A stretch of 64,000 nucleotides of DNA, from the NCBI RefSeq assembly GCF_014855515.1, contig NZ_JACYFK010000005.1, positions 186,001-250,000 on the forward strand. The letters are read 5' to 3'. Below the pieces are notes generated by a model that saw only the letters and a program-made list of their open reading frames with translations, did no database searches and was not told the DNA's origin. The stretch comes from Euzebyella marina. Its GTDB lineage: Bacteria; Bacteroidota; Bacteroidia; Flavobacteriales; Flavobacteriaceae. Position 1 is the stretch's first letter. Each line of letters starts with the position of its first letter. Of the stretch, positions 42,249-50,704 are shown piece by piece. The position numbers and the translations under genes were made by a program.

Positions 42249-42873
42249 TAAAATTCAGGTTATAGAATTGCCTTAGGTAAGTAAGGGCATTGGTTCCTTC
42301 ATTGAAAAGTAAATCCAGCACACTTAAATTTTCAATAAAATTATGCCTGTCACCGAACACCTGATGATACTCATCATTTTTATAAGATACCTTTCTCTTT
42401 GCACTTACCATAACCCTCTTATCATCCATGCCTAAGGGTTCCAACATAAAAGATTCCGTTTTATCAACTGGAAAATCAACTTGTAAACAGTCGCATACGG
42501 TATGGATAGTTTCCAAATTAAAGTCGTACAGATATTTATAGCTTTTTTCAAAAAGCGGAGCTATTTCATCTTCGTAGAATTCAAAAAACGGAGAAGTTCT
42601 GTAGGCTGTTTGCAAGGTTCGCCAATGCTGCCTTTGCCACTGCTCCGAATCATCTAGAATAACCAATTTGTATTTCTGCCTTCCTTGATTGCCGCCAACA
42701 TGCTGAATGGGTATGCTAAGCAGATGCTTGCCTTGATCCGTACATATATAGCTTCTATTTCTATAGGTTTGCTTTTGATAGTTATCTTCTGCTTCCCAAC
42801 AAATTTCGCTCGAAACAATCATCGAAAAAGTAGCGATATTAGGAAAATAAGACGGGTGCAATAATGTTTTCAA
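42241..42873 (-). CDS. WbqC-like family protein
   Basis: A protein of about 210 residues with LLHPSYFPNIATFSMIV, WEAEDNYQKQTYRNRSYIC and LLSIPIQHVGG, the WbqC-like pattern. WbqC-type genes are tied to glycan or lipopolysaccharide synthesis in other bacteria, but the reaction is not known. No ATG fits. Three in-frame TTG codons lie at 42891, 42879 and 42873, and the last is chosen as it gives the family-like beginning KTLLHPSYF. The exact start is uncertain. Confidence 0.82.
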   Translation of the reverse strand: MKTLLHPSYFPNIATFSMIVSSEICWEAEDNYQKQTYRNRSYICTDQGKHLLSIPIQHVGGNQGRQKYKLVILDDSEQWQRQHWRTLQTAYRTSPFFEFYEDEIAPLFEKSYKYLYDFNLETIHTVCDCLQVDFPVDKTESFMLEPLGMDDKRVMVSAKRKVSYKNDEYHQVFGDRHNFIENLSVLDLLFNEGTNALTYLRQFYNLNFND

Positions 42874-42933
42874 TACCAAAAAATTACTCAAATCAATCTT
42901 TTAAGTAGAAGTGCCAACTATTCAAAAATGCTT

Positions 42934-43710
42934 TCAGAATAACTGAGGAAGATATTTTATCAATATTCGAATACCCACCACAAAAACAAGCAATGCCGTT
43001 ACCCTTTTAATTCCATTTGGGGTCAATCGTTTAAGACTGATTCTAATACCCAATTGACCTCCAATGAGAACGGCCACTACTAAAGCTATTGTTTCCTTCC
43101 ACGGCAAATTTAGCATTTCTCCCTGAACAAGCCCTGCCAGACCCGATATTGAGTTTACCAGAATAAAAAAGCTTGCTAGAGCGGCTATTTTTATGGATTT
43201 ATCCCAACGTAAATGATTCAGTATAGGAGCTAAAAAGATTCCGCCACCAATACCGACAAGCCCTGAAAGAAGGCCTATCGCCCCTCCTAACAAATAACTC
43301 ATGTAACTAGGATATGTTTGCAAACGCTCATCTTTTCCAAGCTGTTTAAATGTCTGTCCGGCAAGAAAAACTGCAGAAACGACCAAAGAACTACCCAAAA
43401 GAATAAAAAACAAATGCTCTTGCAATCTAAAAGAGGCGCCGATAAAGGCCATGGGTACGCTGGTTATGATAAAAGGCAGAAAATCTTTCAACCGAGCATG
43501 ACCATTCTTGAAATAAAGATAAGTGCTGCCTGAAACCACCACCAAATTACAGACCAATGCTATAGAGCGAATGGCAAAAAAGCCGGATAAAAAAAGAGTC
43601 AATAAGGCCAAATAGCTAGAACCTCCACCAAAACCTACCGAAGAATAAAGGGTGGCCACCACAAAAAAACCTAAACATATAAGTATTAACTCTTCTGTAC
43701 TAAGAAGCAT
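42934..43710 (-). CDS. TSUP (TauE/SafE) family permease
   Basis: A 258-residue protein with about eight membrane segments and two TSUP half-motifs, YSSVGFGGGSSYLALLTLF and SGLVGIGGGIFLAPIL. Family members export sulfite, sulfoacetate or other organosulfur anions. It overlaps moeB by 11 bases and is thus the last gene of the Moco operon. A link to a molybdenum-dependent sulfite oxidase is possible but none is in the window. Confidence 0.88.
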   Translation of the reverse strand: MLLSTEELILICLGFFVVATLYSSVGFGGGSSYLALLTLFLSGFFAIRSIALVCNLVVVSGSTYLYFKNGHARLKDFLPFIITSVPMAFIGASFRLQEHLFFILLGSSLVVSAVFLAGQTFKQLGKDERLQTYPSYMSYLLGGAIGLLSGLVGIGGGIFLAPILNHLRWDKSIKIAALASFFILVNSISGLAGLVQGEMLNLPWKETIALVVAVLIGGQLGIRISLKRLTPNGIKRVTALLVFVVGIRILIKYLPQLF

Positions 43711-44764
43711 GCTGCGGAATTTGATTCATACCTCCATCAACGTTTATAAATTCTGTATTGGGCAGAATTCCGCTAAGTTTCGAAATCGCCTTTTTGCTCC
43801 GTATGCCGGATTGACAGATAACATAAACGGGGCGGTTCGAATCAATCTTATTTATGCGGCCTTCAATTTCACCAAGAGGTACGTTTTTGGCCATTTGAAG
43901 ATGGTTACGCTCAAATTCCTTTTTAGTTCTAACATCAATCAATTGTAAATCATTATCAAGGGTTTTAATAATAAAATCTTCTCCAGAAATTTCCCGTAAA
44001 CCGATTTCACAATCAAAGTCATAACTTCCCTTTAATTCTGAAATCAATTTATTTTCTGCCCTCAACTTAAATTTAATTTTCTGGGTGTTTTGGGAAAGCG
44101 CATCGAAAAGCAGTAATTTACCGGACAATACTTCCCCTATACCTGTAAGCACTTTTACAGCCTCAAGTGCCTGAAAACTGCCTATAATACCAGGCAATAT
44201 GCCTAGTACTCCGTGCTCATTACAATCAGGCACCTCATCGGCCTTTGGCATTTTGGGGTAAAGGCATCGATAGGTGGGTCCGTTTAAATAGTTAAAAACG
44301 CTTACTTGCCCCTCGAAACCGTGAAGAGCCCCATATATAAATGGTTTATCAAGTATAACACAGGCATCGTTAACCAAATATCTAGTTGGAAAATTATCAC
44401 TGGCATCTATGATTAAATCATATGCCGAAATAAGCTCTAAAGCATTATCACGATTGATAAAAGAAAGATGCTCGATAATATTCGTATCGGAATTCTGTTT
44501 ACGTAACTTTTGGGCAGCTACAATTACTTTAAGCCTATTTACATCACTTTCATCGAATAATACCTGCCTATGAAGATTGCTTAAAGAAACGGAATCTGAA
44601 TCAACTATTCCTAACGTGCCAACACCCATCGCATTAAGGTAGGTAAGAACAGGAACACCCAAACCACCTGCTCCTATGACCAAAACTTTTGAAGATTTTA
44701 ATTTCTCTTGGCCTTCGTTTCCGAATTCAGCCAATTTTATCTGCCGCTCGTAACGTTCCATCAT
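43700..44764 (-). CDS. moeB: MoeB/ThiF-type adenylyltransferase with rhodanese domain
   Basis: A 354-residue E1-like enzyme. Residues 1-240 hold the ThiF fold with ERYERQIKLAEFG, VLVIGAGGLGVPVLTYLNA, SNLHRQVLF and DASDNFPTRYLVND. Residues about 265-350 hold a rhodanese domain with VICQSGIRSKKA and an active-site cysteine. It should adenylate the MoaD C-terminus and may supply sulfur. The four zinc cysteines of E. coli MoeB are mostly missing: TYRCLYP keeps one and the second CxxC is absent. It overlaps mobA by ATGA. Confidence 0.9.
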   Translation of the reverse strand: MMERYERQIKLAEFGNEGQEKLKSSKVLVIGAGGLGVPVLTYLNAMGVGTLGIVDSDSVSLSNLHRQVLFDESDVNRLKVIVAAQKLRKQNSDTNIIEHLSFINRDNALELISAYDLIIDASDNFPTRYLVNDACVILDKPFIYGALHGFEGQVSVFNYLNGPTYRCLYPKMPKADEVPDCNEHGVLGILPGIIGSFQALEAVKVLTGIGEVLSGKLLLFDALSQNTQKIKFKLRAENKLISELKGSYDFDCEIGLREISGEDFIIKTLDNDLQLIDVRTKKEFERNHLQMAKNVPLGEIEGRINKIDSNRPVYVICQSGIRSKKAISKLSGILPNTEFINVDGGMNQIPQHAS

Positions 44765-45357
44765 TCAATAGATAATTTGACCAAAGCTTCTTTATAATCT
44801 TCTTCGGAGTTCGCATTCATCAACACATTCTCATCTCGAGGAATAATAAGTTTGGCATTTTTTCTTATCAAGAATTTTCTTGGGCATGTTCCGTTTCCTT
44901 CATTTAAATAAGATGCCACTTGCTTAAGGGCAGTAGGTTCCCATATAGCACACATGGGCTCTGGCAGCGGATTTTCATGATGGGCAAAAGTCGTCGCCAC
45001 CTCATTTGGGTCTCTGCCGGAAATCAATTCTTGTAACGACTGAAGATCAATCAACGGTAAATCGCAGGCCAAAACCAACCAAGCCACTTCTTCATTCTCT
45101 TCGTGGGCCGAAAGCAAACCGTTAAAAGGGCCCTTAAATTCGTCTTTATCAACAATTATATCGAATTCATCAGAGACATCGCCAACTTGATCGTTACGAA
45201 GGCTCAAATATGTGCGCTCGCAGACCCTACTTAAAAGATGATATAAATATTCTCTTTGTGGCATGCCATGGTAGGTAATCAAACCTTTATCCTTACCCAT
45301 TCGAGTACTTTTGCCACCGGCCAATACCAAACCATATATCTTAGGACCTATAATCAC
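44761..45357 (-). CDS. mobA: molybdenum cofactor guanylyltransferase-like protein
   Basis: MobA couples GMP to Moco to give the MGD form used by the DMSO-reductase family. The 198-residue protein begins with the NTP-transferase loop GLVLAGGKSTRMGKDKGLI, then LACDLPLIDLQSLQ and a C-terminal part with CPRKFL. The length is normal. The presence of mobA suggests the cell has bis-MGD enzymes, though none lies here. It overlaps moaC by 17 bases. Confidence 0.9.
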   Translation of the reverse strand: MIIGPKIYGLVLAGGKSTRMGKDKGLITYHGMPQREYLYHLLSRVCERTYLSLRNDQVGDVSDEFDIIVDKDEFKGPFNGLLSAHEENEEVAWLVLACDLPLIDLQSLQELISGRDPNEVATTFAHHENPLPEPMCAIWEPTALKQVASYLNEGNGTCPRKFLIRKNAKLIIPRDENVLMNANSEEDYKEALVKLSIE

Positions 45358-45814
45358 TCTTACCTCCTGTTTTTTCGTTCAATTGTATATCGGAAATCAC
45401 AATGTCGTGCGAAAGTGCCTTACACATGTCATAAATGGTTAGCGCACTAACCGAAACCCCCGTCAATGCTTCCATCTCGACCCCTGTCTTCTCGTTACAC
45501 TTCACCGTACAAGTAATCTTTAAAGAGCTGTTTTCAAATGGCACGATTTCAATGTGCACTTTTGACAAACTTAATTGATGGCACAACGGAATGAGTTCTG
45601 ATGTTTTTTTTACGGCCTGTATACCTGCTATTACCGCTGTTTGTATGATGCTACCTTTTTTTCCTAAAAAATCTTGCCCTGCCAATGTTTCGAACACCGA
45701 TTTAGGAAAAGAAACTTTACCCGAAGCAATTGCCGTTCGTGAAGTTATTTTTTTATCTGAAACATCGACCATACTGGCATTTCCGGCTTCATCGATATGC
45801 GAAAGGTTACTCAT
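45341..45814 (-). CDS. moaC: cyclic pyranopterin monophosphate synthase
   Basis: MoaC makes cyclic pyranopterin monophosphate from the MoaA product. The 157-residue protein shows SHIDEAGNASMVDVSDK, TSELIPLCHQLSLSKV, KTGVEMEALTGVSVSALTIYDM and QLNEKTGGKSDY with conserved lysines. Length is normal. It sits between moaA and mobA in the Moco run. Confidence 0.95.
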   Translation of the reverse strand: MSNLSHIDEAGNASMVDVSDKKITSRTAIASGKVSFPKSVFETLAGQDFLGKKGSIIQTAVIAGIQAVKKTSELIPLCHQLSLSKVHIEIVPFENSSLKITCTVKCNEKTGVEMEALTGVSVSALTIYDMCKALSHDIVISDIQLNEKTGGKSDYRS

Positions 45815-45850
45815 TTAAAATTTTATTGTAATTAAACTTCAAGACTTTTA

Positions 45851-46834
45851 TTAGCCCCCTATTGAAGTCATACTATTTTCAAAAATACCTTGGTACTTCT
45901 GTTGTGCTTCAAAGCCGGTTTTTGCCCTATTACTGATGGCTTCTAGAATTTTTTGTTTCACTTTTTGGTCCGATTTTTCTTGTCGAAAAATATTGCGAAT
46001 ATTCATGCTCGGCTTTGCGTAAAGGCAAGTAATGACATCGCCGGTCGCCGATATTCGAAGTCTGTTGCAAGAACCACAAAAGGTTCTGCTGAACGACGGT
46101 ATAACACCGAACGAACCTTTGAAACCAGGTATTTTATAATTAATAGATGTAGACGTATCGGGTGATTCAAGCTTATAAAAATCGGGATATTGATTTTTTA
46201 TGTGCTGCAAAATGGTCTTATAGTCCCACTTTATAGTTTGAAACTTCTTGGATCCCCCATTAAACGGCATTTCTTCTAAAAAACGTACGGAAACATCGTA
46301 ATGCTTTGTCAGCTCCAACATCGGTAGAATGTCCTCGGTATTCTGTCCTTCTAAAGCAATAAAATTGATTCTCACCTTGAAACCTTCTGAAATCAGTCGT
46401 ATCAGATTCTCATAGACAACATCATACTGATTACGCCTGGTAATTTTTTCAAATGTTTCGCGGTTAATGGCATCCATACTAACATTCACGTTTTTTATGC
46501 CCAACTCACTTAGTTCATCAATATAAGGACCAATGAGGGTGGCATTGGTAGTAACGGAAATCTCGTTTAGCCCTTTGAGAGATGCCAATTTTCGAAATAA
46601 GACCATCAAATCTTTCCTCACAAATGGTTCACCACCTGTAATTCTTATTTTATCGACACCTTGAGATACTAGCAATTCACTCAACCTACCCAACTCATCT
46701 ATGGTAAACAACTTATCGCTCTTGGCAAAGTTGATTCCCTCAGCCGGCATACAGTAGTTACAACGAAGATTACAACGGTCGGTAACCGCTAGTCTTACAT
46801 AATTTATTCTTCTATTGTGATTGTCTACGAGCAT
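45851..46834 (-). CDS. moaA: GTP 3',8-cyclase
   Basis: MoaA is the radical-SAM enzyme that begins Moco synthesis from GTP. The 327-residue protein has the SAM cluster motif CNLRCNYCMPAEG, ITGGEPFVRKDL, and the second cluster CGSCNRLRISATGDVITC, and ends in a Gly-Gly dipeptide (SIGG) needed for activity. The ATG giving MLVDNHNRRINYVRL is preferred. A TTG 33 bases upstream, directly after the moaE stop, would add 11 residues. Confidence 0.93.
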   Translation of the reverse strand: MLVDNHNRRINYVRLAVTDRCNLRCNYCMPAEGINFAKSDKLFTIDELGRLSELLVSQGVDKIRITGGEPFVRKDLMVLFRKLASLKGLNEISVTTNATLIGPYIDELSELGIKNVNVSMDAINRETFEKITRRNQYDVVYENLIRLISEGFKVRINFIALEGQNTEDILPMLELTKHYDVSVRFLEEMPFNGGSKKFQTIKWDYKTILQHIKNQYPDFYKLESPDTSTSINYKIPGFKGSFGVIPSFSRTFCGSCNRLRISATGDVITCLYAKPSMNIRNIFRQEKSDQKVKQKILEAISNRAKTGFEAQQKYQGIFENSMTSIGG

Positions 46835-46867
46835 AAAGTTATTCTGGCTATATATTTTTGTTTCCAA

Positions 46868-47290
46868 TTACGGGGTTGAAGATACCCAAACCTCTTTATT
46901 CTTGAAGATTTCTTTCTTCCAAATCGGCACGGTATCCTTCAATGTATCGATTAAAAATCGACAGGCTTCAAAACAACCATCTCGATGACCCGATGAAGCC
47001 CCAACGACCACTACCGGCTCTTGAACTTCTTTTCTTCCAACGGCATGTCGTATGACCACTTTGTTCAATTGCCACTTTTCACAAGCTTCATCGGCAATTT
47101 TGGCCATTTCTTTCAAGGCCATTGCCTTATAAGTCTCAAATTCTAAGGCCACCACTTGTTCGTTTTGGGTAAACTCTCTCACTGAGCCAACAAAAACACA
47201 GACACCGCCACTATTGGCGTGCGATAGTTCGTCATAGACCTGCGATACATCTATTTGATCGACAATTTCTATTTTTTTAATATGATTCAT
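46868..47290 (-). CDS. moaE: molybdopterin synthase catalytic subunit
   Basis: MoaE uses the MoaD thiocarboxylate to add two sulfurs to the pterin. The 140-residue protein has GGVCVFVGSVREFT, LEFETYKAMALKEM, RHAVGRKEVQEPVVVVGASSGHR read in parts, and IWKKEIFKN with the active-site lysines. Its start overlaps the stop of moaD by one base. Confidence 0.94.
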   Translation of the reverse strand: MNHIKKIEIVDQIDVSQVYDELSHANSGGVCVFVGSVREFTQNEQVVALEFETYKAMALKEMAKIADEACEKWQLNKVVIRHAVGRKEVQEPVVVVGASSGHRDGCFEACRFLIDTLKDTVPIWKKEIFKNKEVWVSSTP

Positions 47291-47532
47291 TAGCCGCCAC
47301 TTACAGGAGGTATCAAAGCAATTTCATCACCGCTCACCACAGAAGTATGGTCCTCGGCATACTCACTATTGACTGCCACAGCCAAAGATGACAATTTGCC
47401 AAGCTCAGGAAAAGCCTGCCGCATTTTACCCTTAAGCTCTTTAACCGTCAACGGTTTCGGTTCTTTATCATTAAATCTGTAACTGGAACTGCCTACAATA
47501 TCTTTGGCAATACCAAATAACAGTACCTCCAT
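47290..47532 (-). CDS. moaD: molybdopterin synthase sulfur carrier subunit
   Basis: An 80-residue ubiquitin-like protein that ends PPVSGG, the C-terminal Gly-Gly that MoeB adenylates and that carries the sulfur. It heads the Moco run moaD-moaE-moaA-moaC-mobA-moeB-TSUP, where neighbours overlap or nearly touch. Confidence 0.92.
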   Translation of the reverse strand: MEVLLFGIAKDIVGSSSYRFNDKEPKPLTVKELKGKMRQAFPELGKLSSLAVAVNSEYAEDHTSVVSGDEIALIPPVSGG

Positions 47533-47580
47533 AATACATTCTTGTTTAAAAGTACAAATTACTTAAAAAAATGCGATTTA

Positions 47581-48384
47581 CTAGGGCTTTAAGACGACTT
47601 TGGCATTTTCAGGCTTTTCGTAGAAAGTAGGTATTTTAGGGCTTTCTGCCAAACCAATTTTATGAAAAGTCAATGGGTCTCTTGCCCCTTTTATAGTTCT
47701 ATCTTCATAATCGTGCCAGGTTATGGTCTTAGGAAGCAGCAACCCCTCAATTTCAACCCAATCGTTATAATGAATCCATTTTACATCTTTTGATTTTTCA
47801 TTACTTCCGTAAGTGAACGTATACCCCAACCACTTCATCTTGAAAGTTTCAGGATCGTAATGTAAATAGTAATCATCTTTTGAAGAGGCCCCTACCCCAT
47901 CATCGTAACTTATATGAATACCTGGGTACTCCTTACCTTCATACAACAAAGGCTCAGCAACTTCGTAGTTGATTCCCGGGTCGGCAAACACAAATGGCAT
48001 GGCATAAAAATAAAACATCAAATTATGGTACACCGCTGCGTTACCCTTATAATCATTGTTTTCATCTTCAAGCCAAATCTCTTTTCCATCAAAACCTAAG
48101 GAAAATTTATCGGCAGCAACAACATCTTGACGTGTTTTTAAATCAATGGTATGTGTTTCGGTAATTTCTCCCTTTTCTATCTCAAACGTTAGGGTTCTTT
48201 GCTTTTTCCATGCTTTTAAAGAACCATGTGCTTCAAGTACTGAAATAAAATCTGTAGGAAATTCAGATAGAATTACTCCTTCAACTTCAATTGGCAAATC
48301 GTTCGATTTAGCAGTTTTTGAAGGTGCTTCTTTACAACTAATTAGAAACACGACAATAATAATCACAGAATAGTAACGGGTCAT
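47581..48384 (-). CDS. lipoprotein, DUF6503-like
   Basis: A 267-residue lipoprotein with the lipobox FLISC (about Cys18) and a beta-rich body containing AHGSLKAWKKQRTLTFE, LGFDGKEIWLED, YHNLMFYFYAMPFVFADPG in parts and LLLPKTITWHDY. This resembles DUF6503, a family of Bacteroidota envelope lipoproteins of unknown role. The ATG giving MTRYYSVII is used, as the frame upstream has only a TTG. It points toward the Moco operon but lies 48 bases before it. Confidence 0.78.
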   Translation of the reverse strand: MTRYYSVIIIVVFLISCKEAPSKTAKSNDLPIEVEGVILSEFPTDFISVLEAHGSLKAWKKQRTLTFEIEKGEITETHTIDLKTRQDVVAADKFSLGFDGKEIWLEDENNDYKGNAAVYHNLMFYFYAMPFVFADPGINYEVAEPLLYEGKEYPGIHISYDDGVGASSKDDYYLHYDPETFKMKWLGYTFTYGSNEKSKDVKWIHYNDWVEIEGLLLPKTITWHDYEDRTIKGARDPLTFHKIGLAESPKIPTFYEKPENAKVVLKP

Positions 48385-48432
48385 AAGCAAGTTTTAGGTT
48401 ATAGCTTATAGTCGTTCGTACAAGCTTTTATT

Positions 48433-48440
48433 TACATTTG
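48433..48440 (+). promoter_or_regulatory. -7 box for the RNA methyltransferase gene
   Basis: TACATTTG matches TAnnTTTG and ends four bases before the GTG start, so the message is probably leaderless. Confidence 0.5.
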
Positions 48441-48444
48441 CCTC

Positions 48445-49254
48445 GTGCAAAATCATAAAGAAATAACAAGTGTTGGTAATGCCTTGGTGAAAAAGGCAGT
48501 TCTGCTACGTGAGAAATCTAGGGAAAGAAAAAAAAGTGGTTTTTTTATAATGGAGGGAAAGCGCGAAATACAGCTTGCGCTCAAATCTGATTACCAAATC
48601 GACACTTTATTCTATCGGCCAGAGCTATTAGGTGAAATAGAATTAAAAGAACTGACCTCTGTTTCTCAGCACCCACCTAGCCTTATTTCTGTGAGCGAGG
48701 AGGTCTATAAAAAAATAGCATATCGGGAAACAACCGAAGGAATTATCGCTTTAGTGAGACACAAGAACCACACCCTTGAAGGTTTTTCGATAAAGAATGA
48801 AAACCCACTTATCTTGGTAGCCGAAGCCCCTGAAAAACCAGGAAATATAGGGGCTCTATTACGAACTGCCGACGCAGCCAATTTAGACGGGGTAATCATT
48901 GCCAACCCTAAGACCGACATTTATAATCCTAATATTATTCGCTCAAGTGTGGGTTGTGTTTTTTCCAATCAAATTGCCATGGGGTCTACCACCGAAATAA
49001 TCGATTTTTTAAAACAGAAGAAAATAGATATTTACTGCGCGGCTTTAACTGCATCCATCAACTATTCAACAGCCGACTTTACGAAATCTGCTGCGATCGT
49101 GGTCGGCACAGAAGCTACCGGACTATCGACAGAATGGTTAGAAAACTCCAGTCAAAACATAATCATACCCATGCAAGGCGAAATAGACTCAATGAATGTG
49201 TCTGTATCGGCAGGTATTCTTATCTTTGAAGCGAAAAGACAACGAGGTTTTTAA
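48445..49254 (+). CDS. TrmH/SpoU-family RNA 2'-O-methyltransferase
   Basis: A 269-residue SPOUT enzyme starting at GTG. An N-terminal substrate-binding domain (KSGFFIMEGKREIQLAL) is followed by the three SPOUT motifs: APEKPGNIGALLRTADAANL, VVGTEATGLSTEWL and IPMQGEIDSMNVSVSAGIL with its first residues. It methylates ribose in rRNA or tRNA, but the exact nucleotide cannot be told from sequence. Confidence 0.92.
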   Translation: MQNHKEITSVGNALVKKAVLLREKSRERKKSGFFIMEGKREIQLALKSDYQIDTLFYRPELLGEIELKELTSVSQHPPSLISVSEEVYKKIAYRETTEGIIALVRHKNHTLEGFSIKNENPLILVAEAPEKPGNIGALLRTADAANLDGVIIANPKTDIYNPNIIRSSVGCVFSNQIAMGSTTEIIDFLKQKKIDIYCAALTASINYSTADFTKSAAIVVGTEATGLSTEWLENSSQNIIIPMQGEIDSMNVSVSAGILIFEAKRQRGF

Positions 49255-49348
49255 ACGAAACGGACTAAAAAGTCGTTATAAAAATCTGTCAAGGCAAAAC
49301 TCTAAAGTCTTGACCCCTTAAAAGAACCAAACCGCAAAACATCAGAAA

Positions 49349-50575
49349 GTGAATATACTATTCTACGTCATTATTGCCATACTGGTGTTTCAGTTTGTTC
49401 TTGAGACTACGCTAGACTATCTAAATGCCCGTCATTACAGCGACCCCATACCTGATGATTTGGGTGATGTCTTTGACGAGAAAGAATATTTGAAATCTCA
49501 AGACTATAAAAAGACCAATTATAAGTTCGGCTTGTTCACTTCTAGTTTTTCGTTACTGCTCACCTTAGGTTTTCTTAGTTTCGGCGGATTTGAAATGGTC
49601 GATCAATATGTTCGAAGCATTACAGAAGAGCCCATTTTCATGGCCTTGCTATTCTTCGGCATTATTATGATCGGAAATGACCTCATTACCTTGCCATTTT
49701 CGTATTATTCAACCTTTATAATCGAAGAACGTTTCGGGTTCAATAAAACATCTAAAAAACTTTTCTTCTTTGATAAGCTGAAAGGATGGTTGATGCTGGC
49801 ACTATTTGGTGGTGGTATTTTAGCCTCTATCATTCTATTTTTCGAGTTGGCAGGCCCTAATTTCTGGATTTATGCCTGGGCTATTGTAGCCACTTTCACC
49901 ATTTTTATGAACTTGTTCTATAGCAAGTTGATTGTACCTATTTTCAACAAACAAACGCCCTTGGAACAAGGCAGCCTAAAAAATAAAATTGAAGGTTTTG
50001 CGCAAAATGTCGGTTTTGAGCTGCAAAATATCTTTGTTATAGATGGCTCTAAACGGTCAACCAAGGCCAATGCTTATTTCTCTGGTTTCGGAAGGGAGAA
50101 GCGAGTAACCTTGTACGACACCCTAATCAACGATTTAGAAGAAGAGGAGATTGTAGCCGTACTTGCACATGAGGTAGGGCATTACAAGAAAAACCATATC
50201 ATTTTTAACCTTACCGCTTCGCTGGTATTAACGGCGGCTACCTTATTCATTCTCTCTTTGTTTATCAATAACCCTGAGGTTTCTTATGCCATAGGTGTTA
50301 CCAACCCAAGTTTTCATGCAGCATTAATTGGGTTTGCCATTTTGTACAGTCCGATTTCTGAAATTACAGGACTCATTATGAATCACCTGTCCAGAAAGTT
50401 TGAATACCAGGCAGATGATTATGCTAAATCTACATATGCCGCTCTGCCATTGATCAGTTCTCTAAAGAAACTATCGAAAAACAGCCTGAGCAACCTTACC
50501 CCGCACCCGGCATATGTATTTATGCATTATTCGCATCCGCCTTTAAGCAAGCGTATTGCCAATCTCAAGAAATAA
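49349..50575 (+). CDS. M48-family CAAX-protease-like metallopeptidase (Ste24 type)
   Basis: A 408-residue membrane protein starting at GTG. It has about six membrane segments, an N-terminal Peptidase_M48_N part with YSTFIIEERFGFNK, and the zinc site VLAHEVGHYKKNH, with the third ligand in FEYQADDYAKS. This is the Ste24/CAAX prenyl protease 1 layout, in bacteria probably used for membrane protein quality control. It is a single gene upstream of relA/spoT. Confidence 0.9.
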   Translation: MNILFYVIIAILVFQFVLETTLDYLNARHYSDPIPDDLGDVFDEKEYLKSQDYKKTNYKFGLFTSSFSLLLTLGFLSFGGFEMVDQYVRSITEEPIFMALLFFGIIMIGNDLITLPFSYYSTFIIEERFGFNKTSKKLFFFDKLKGWLMLALFGGGILASIILFFELAGPNFWIYAWAIVATFTIFMNLFYSKLIVPIFNKQTPLEQGSLKNKIEGFAQNVGFELQNIFVIDGSKRSTKANAYFSGFGREKRVTLYDTLINDLEEEEIVAVLAHEVGHYKKNHIIFNLTASLVLTAATLFILSLFINNPEVSYAIGVTNPSFHAALIGFAILYSPISEITGLIMNHLSRKFEYQADDYAKSTYAALPLISSLKKLSKNSLSNLTPHPAYVFMHYSHPPLSKRIANLKK

Positions 50576-50704
50576 GGTTTTAAAAATACTTTCTCACAAG
50601 ACTTACTAAAATCACCGAACTATAACGTTTGATAAGTGTTTCGGCCGATTCAAGGGCATAATTTTTGTTGTGTAACTATATAGATTATCCTATTTTTATT
50701 TTAT

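Noticed and set aside
49255-49348. GTCAAG...CTTGAC inverted repeat before the M48 gene
   Set aside because: Six-base arms with a long loop and no other support are expected by chance.
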